Positions 59,721 through 64,000 of a stretch of 64,000 nucleotides of DNA are shown here, one piece after another. The translations under genes were made by a program, and so were the position numbers. The stretch is taken from the NCBI GenBank assembly GCA_013398615.1, contig VZSR01001685.1, positions 29,203,817 through 29,267,816 of the forward strand, read 5' to 3'. The DNA comes from Brachypodius melanocephalos (lineage: Eukaryota; Chordata; Aves; Passeriformes; Pycnonotidae). The first letter of the stretch is position 1. Each line of letters opens with the position of its first letter. Below the pieces are notes generated by a model, which saw nothing but the letters and a program-made list of their open reading frames with translations, was not told where the DNA came from and did not search any database.

Positions 59721-62700
59721 GTCCCAGCCACCTGGACTCACCAGTTTCCACTCCTTTGGTAGATGTCAACCACTTCTGATCTTTCACTTCTGAAAAGTTT
59801 GTCTCAGGTATGTTAATATTTCTCAGGAATTTGTTGAAGAAGTTGTTTAGTAGGTTTTCTGTTACATTTTTCTTTTTATCTGCAGCAAAAAGTAATTATT
59901 AAATCAAATAATTTCCTGGACAAATCCTTGTTTTAAATTTTTTCTTAAAAAATTAAGTATGCTCTATTAACTGCTCTAGAAAGAACAAAGCACACTTTTA
60001 GTGCTGATAGTATGTTGGAGTTTTCAAAAGTTACTGAAAATGGGCTTCAATATTTATTGGTTTAAGATTAAATTCTATTAAAACCTTTGTAATTTTTAAA
60101 AATGAAAACATGTTGTACTGAGGGAATGGCACATAATGTTTAAAGAAATTTTTTGTGGTATATCCTATTTTTACTCTGTATTTTTTCATTATTAGTACAT
60201 ATGAAATGGTATCAAGTCTATCATGTTAAATTCTGTCACAATCATACATTTTATCAACATACTGAAATACCAGAATTTCTTCCACCATAACTGGAAGGAT
60301 TCTTTGGACAATCAATGGAAATGCCTTATCACTGACTGCATTACAAGGTTCCATTTATAAATACTTCAAGCACATCTTTCCAGAACAAATCACACACTGC
60401 TCCCTTTGCAATGACACAGTTGGAAGCCTGGTGTCTTGAACATGAGATTGAGGATTAATTTGAAGAACTGTTGTTTTCATAATTCTAATTTTAGTATACA
60501 TTTCTTTTACTAAAATATAATAATTAGTGCCTATGTTGTACGTTTTTCCTCATGACTTGATTTTGTAAGTAATAAAAGACCTAAAGTAGAAATTTCTTTG
60601 AAGATATTCTGGAGAAAGACATAGCAAAAGTACCCAAGCAAGAAAGATATCCAAGCAAAAAGACCAAGAAGAAATTAAAAGCACCCAATATTTATTGTTT
60701 GGCTCAGGAATAATGGAGTTAAGAAAAAAACCATGACAGTTTGTTGTCCTTGTGCATGATCTTTGACAGTATAGATTTGGCAACAATGCATACACAACCA
60801 GAAGACAAGATCAAAACAAGACCTTGAGGAGAGTAACTAAAAGATCTTCTCAATGTCTTACATTACTTCTCTGAAATGAATCCATCAGCTCAGGAAAGAT
60901 GCAATCTTTATCTACTTCCTAAATTTGCAAAACATTGTTAAGAATCATTGCAGTCCTTAGAAGGTCAGCATATAGGTCAGACATATAGATTCTTCCTGAT
61001 GTATTTATTAGTTAATCTCCTACAGCATGTTGTTTCTTATCATTCTCATGTTTGACTTTGAAAAGGAGTCTAAACAAATTAATATTTTCAGAAAATGCTA
61101 AATTTCAAAGTTATCAGCTGTTACCATGGATAACATCTTCCTAATTTTCTTTATCAGCATGGACCTAATTGTCACAAGGATAGGTCATAGACAACAAACA
61201 CCAAAAAAGCAAGGTGCTTTAGCATTGCATGACAAGTAGAAAACTGGATTTAGTAAAGATTCTGTAAGAGAAGATCTCCTCCCTAATGGGAACTCAATCT
61301 CCTTACAAATGAACATCAAAATATTCATACAGCCATGAAAAGGAGAACTGACAAGACATTTCAGTGCTGCTTTTATGGCAGTTTAAAACATTTCAAAGGA
61401 CTTCCTTTCTGCATGCAGCCAAATGCTCTGTCCAACCCACACAATGGCAAGGCTGCAGAGTGCAAAGGGACAACAGGTGAGGAAATGTGAAAGCTGAGTT
61501 TGCAGCACAGCATTGCTGAGCATTCTGTGCGTGATACAGAAGACTTGCACATATGGGCATTTGTCATATGTTAGGTAATGTCACCAGAACGGCAGGGAGA
61601 CTTTTTTAGCTCTCTGAGGAACTTTTAACCCTCCTCTTTCCCTCAGGCACCTTCTAACTCTTGTTTCTGCCTCCTACCTGCCAGATGTGTGCAACTATTC
61701 TCCCTGGACTGCAAGAATAGCTCTCTACCTGGATCAGGAATAATTGCTTTAAGTTGATGTTGTTTTCTTACCCTGCCTTTGCTGCAGGTCACAGAAGATA
61801 AGGACTCACATCTGGACACAATCTCTCTGCTTGCCTAAGCCAATGCAATCTGCCAGGCATAATATTTCTTGAACTTGATGTAAGACTCTATTAAGTATCC
61901 ATTGACGTTTGCGTAATTCTGCAGTTCAAGAGTCTGACAACTACAGCATTTATTAATTAGCATGAGCTAAATTTTCAGTAGGAAGACACCACATAAATTC
62001 CAGAGAATGAACACATTATTAATGGAATTAACTGGACAAGGTTTATGGGGAAAAGTAGCATATTTTAATTCATTTTATTAAAGGCTGTTCTTTCTGCTTA
62101 CATATTTTGCCCTGTTTTTACCACCAGAACGAGTAGAATTCAGGGGCTATTTTTCAAGTCAGATAGGAATCTTGAGGTCCTTGACCTCCATTTAGGAAAT
62201 TAGTGTTTTTATAACAGGGAATAAATTATTTTCCTTTCTTGGTGGCACGTGAATATTTCTGAAATGGGGAAGAGTGTTATTGGAATTTGTCCTGTCTTTG
62301 TTCAGCCTACAGCTCATTCTTCATGACTTTGTCATTTGATTATCTTGATCAAGGTGATTAAAGGCTTTATATTGTGCCTCTCCAATTTTCTGTCCTTGTG
62401 AATGCTGACATGGAGGAATAGGGAACAGAGAACTTCAAAGCAATTCCCACAACCCAAATTCAAACTCCTACCTACACCAGAGACAGAAAAAGAGTGACAA
62501 TGAGACTGAGCTTTTCTGAGTCTTTTTAGGCTTTCTTTCAGTGCTTCACAGAAATGTGAATATTTTCAGACTACAAGTGGAGGAAGTTAGATTGCTCTGG
62601 CTTTGCTTTTTCAATATTCACTACTTTATGATGAAAGAGATTATTAAGGAAAGCTGTGATGTGTCAATGCACAGCAAAATTGCACTGAACCCAAGGATAA

Positions 62701-63652
62701 ATGTGCACAAACCATGCATCTCCTTTTTCCATTCTAGCATTTATATATTATTTATGTCTGCACTGAGAAAATGAGAAAGATATTAATAAAGTCTTTTTTA
62801 ATTCACTTAGCAGTATTTCAGCATCTACTTTCCTTTCTACTTTGCTACAGGCCACTAACAGGAAGTTTTTTATATATTCTCATTCAGAAGAGAACAATAA
62901 CTAGATGACCTTCTGATCTTACCATAACATATTAATATTATGGTGTGTTGTGATCGAATATGAATGTAAAGTAGCCTTGAACTCTCCTAGGGAGAAATGA
63001 CATCAGAAGCCATATTTATGTGCCTATTCTCAGATTTTTGTCTCTTGGACAGAGCAAGAACCTGAGAAAGAAAACATCTCCTTTTAAATTTATTTCACTA
63101 CAAAAATCACTTTCCATTTTGTTGAGTACTGACTATGTAGTCTTCTGTAAGTGAATTCTTACTATTTTGCTTAGGATACAATAGTGTACCAGGCTAAATA
63201 TGATGCTGTGCTGAAATATTTCCCTCTTTTTCCAGATATGATTTTGATCAAGCCACCAGGTTGTCTAAACCTGCTATACTACAATGCCCAACAACATGGA
63301 TGACTATGAATTCAAGCTCTGAGCAAAGCATGAAGTGGGGAAAACATAAATGTAAACATTAAAACTAGGAAATGTCACCTAAGGATTTTCTAGACTCTTC
63401 AACAGCACCTGTTACCTCAGTTAGGACAGTGGCAGTAATTATACAATGCCTCGTAGAACCCCAAATCCTACGTCAATTAGGGGACATTAAAGAATTAAAA
63501 GTTCATTACTTCTACATGTTCTTAATAGAGTTAAGAAGATCTCTATCTCTGTTTACTTCTTCCAGACCAGATGAAGTAGCTAGGTACCTTGAATAAGAAT
63601 TTCTTATACAGCAGAATAAATAATTTATTGTTTGATTTCTTACTAAACCAGG
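59721..63652. other. Single-copy AT-rich DNA
   Basis: About 3.9 kb. 61370-61880 is less AT-rich, with pyrimidine-rich strings, but no family or exon was recognised. The longest frame is 81 codons (60550-60795, minus strand). Confidence 0.45.
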
Positions 63653-63764
63653 GAAAAAAAGTCATCAAAAAAACCCTCAAACAAACAAAATCTGCCCCCT
63701 CCTCCCCTGCCCCCCCCCAAGAAAAACCCAAAAAAACTCCCACCCAAAAACCACCAAGAAAACA
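63653..63764. repeat. A/C-rich low-complexity tract, G-quadruplex potential on minus strand
   Basis: A-runs and C-runs only apart from a few bases. The C-runs at 63695-63718 (C5, C4, C9) and further CCC groups at 63727, 63739 and 63743 read as clustered G-runs on the minus strand. Confidence 0.9.
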
Positions 63765-63866
63765 AGCACTGTTGAAGTATCATGCCAAAGAATTCTTCTC
63801 TGCTTGGGAAAACAATAAAACATAGCAGGGGCTTGATCTAGATAATTCACTCCACTGAAACCAATT

Positions 63867-63946
63867 TTGTTGTTGTTGTTGTTGTTGTTTTTTGTGGTTT
63901 TTGGTTTTTTTTTTTTTGTTTTGTTTTGTTTTGTTTTGTTTTGTTT
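63867..63946. repeat. (TTG)n and (TTTTG)n microsatellites
   Basis: About eight TTG units (63867-63890), a T/G-rich bridge with a T12-T13 run, and about six GTTTT units (63917-63946). Confidence 0.95.
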
Positions 63947-64000
63947 AAAGATTTCTGACAGCCTTTGTTAGTACTATAAAACACAGATGTAAACTTTAAA

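Overview
This window looks like avian nuclear DNA, probably from a songbird. That is inferred from the repeats. There are many 5'-truncated CR1 LINEs ending in the 8-bp ATTCTRTG tail, in both orientations, and several LTRs that I recognise from memory as bird endogenous-retrovirus families. The DNA is AT-rich and has no Alu, L1 or other mammalian repeats. I recognise no protein-coding exon, tRNA, rRNA, CRISPR array or DNA transposon. Nothing here looks bacterial or viral apart from endogenous LTRs. The window is either a gene desert or the inside of a very long intron, and the sequence alone cannot say which.

Layout: (1) 1-9.1 kb is single-copy AT-rich DNA holding a three-layer repeat nest at 3.69-5.53 kb: a minus-strand CR1 is split by a solo LTR, and that LTR is split by a plus-strand CR1. 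(2) 9.1-13.1 kb has a CR1 beside a compound tetranucleotide repeat, a GC-richer stretch interrupted by a 100-N assembly gap that sits in a degenerate ~30-bp minisatellite, and an LTR. (3) 13.1-25.6 kb is mostly single-copy, with a 20-bp perfect palindrome next to a long T/G-rich tract and a CR1 tail at 20.35-20.57 kb, and a 17-bp minisatellite at 24.0 kb. (4) 25.6-33 kb has a CR1, a 0.7-kb LTR with an internal 84-bp tandem duplication, a 0.9-kb CR1 that keeps the FADD reverse-transcriptase motif, another CR1, and a well-delimited 305-bp solo LTR with a perfect 6-bp target duplication. (5) 33-40 kb is single-copy. (6) 40-53.5 kb is repeat-dense: seven CR1 fragments and one LTR. (7) 53.5-64 kb has one CR1, one LTR with CCAAT and TATA boxes, and low-complexity tracts, including a C-rich block at the right edge with quadruplex potential on the minus strand.

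There is no operon or gene cooperation to describe. The content is repeat history: CR1 copies inserted by target-primed reverse transcription and LTRs reduced to solo copies. I looked for an undescribed biological system and found none. The best leads are structural: the nested insertions, the precise solo LTR, the minisatellite-associated gap, the palindrome and the quadruplex-prone tract.
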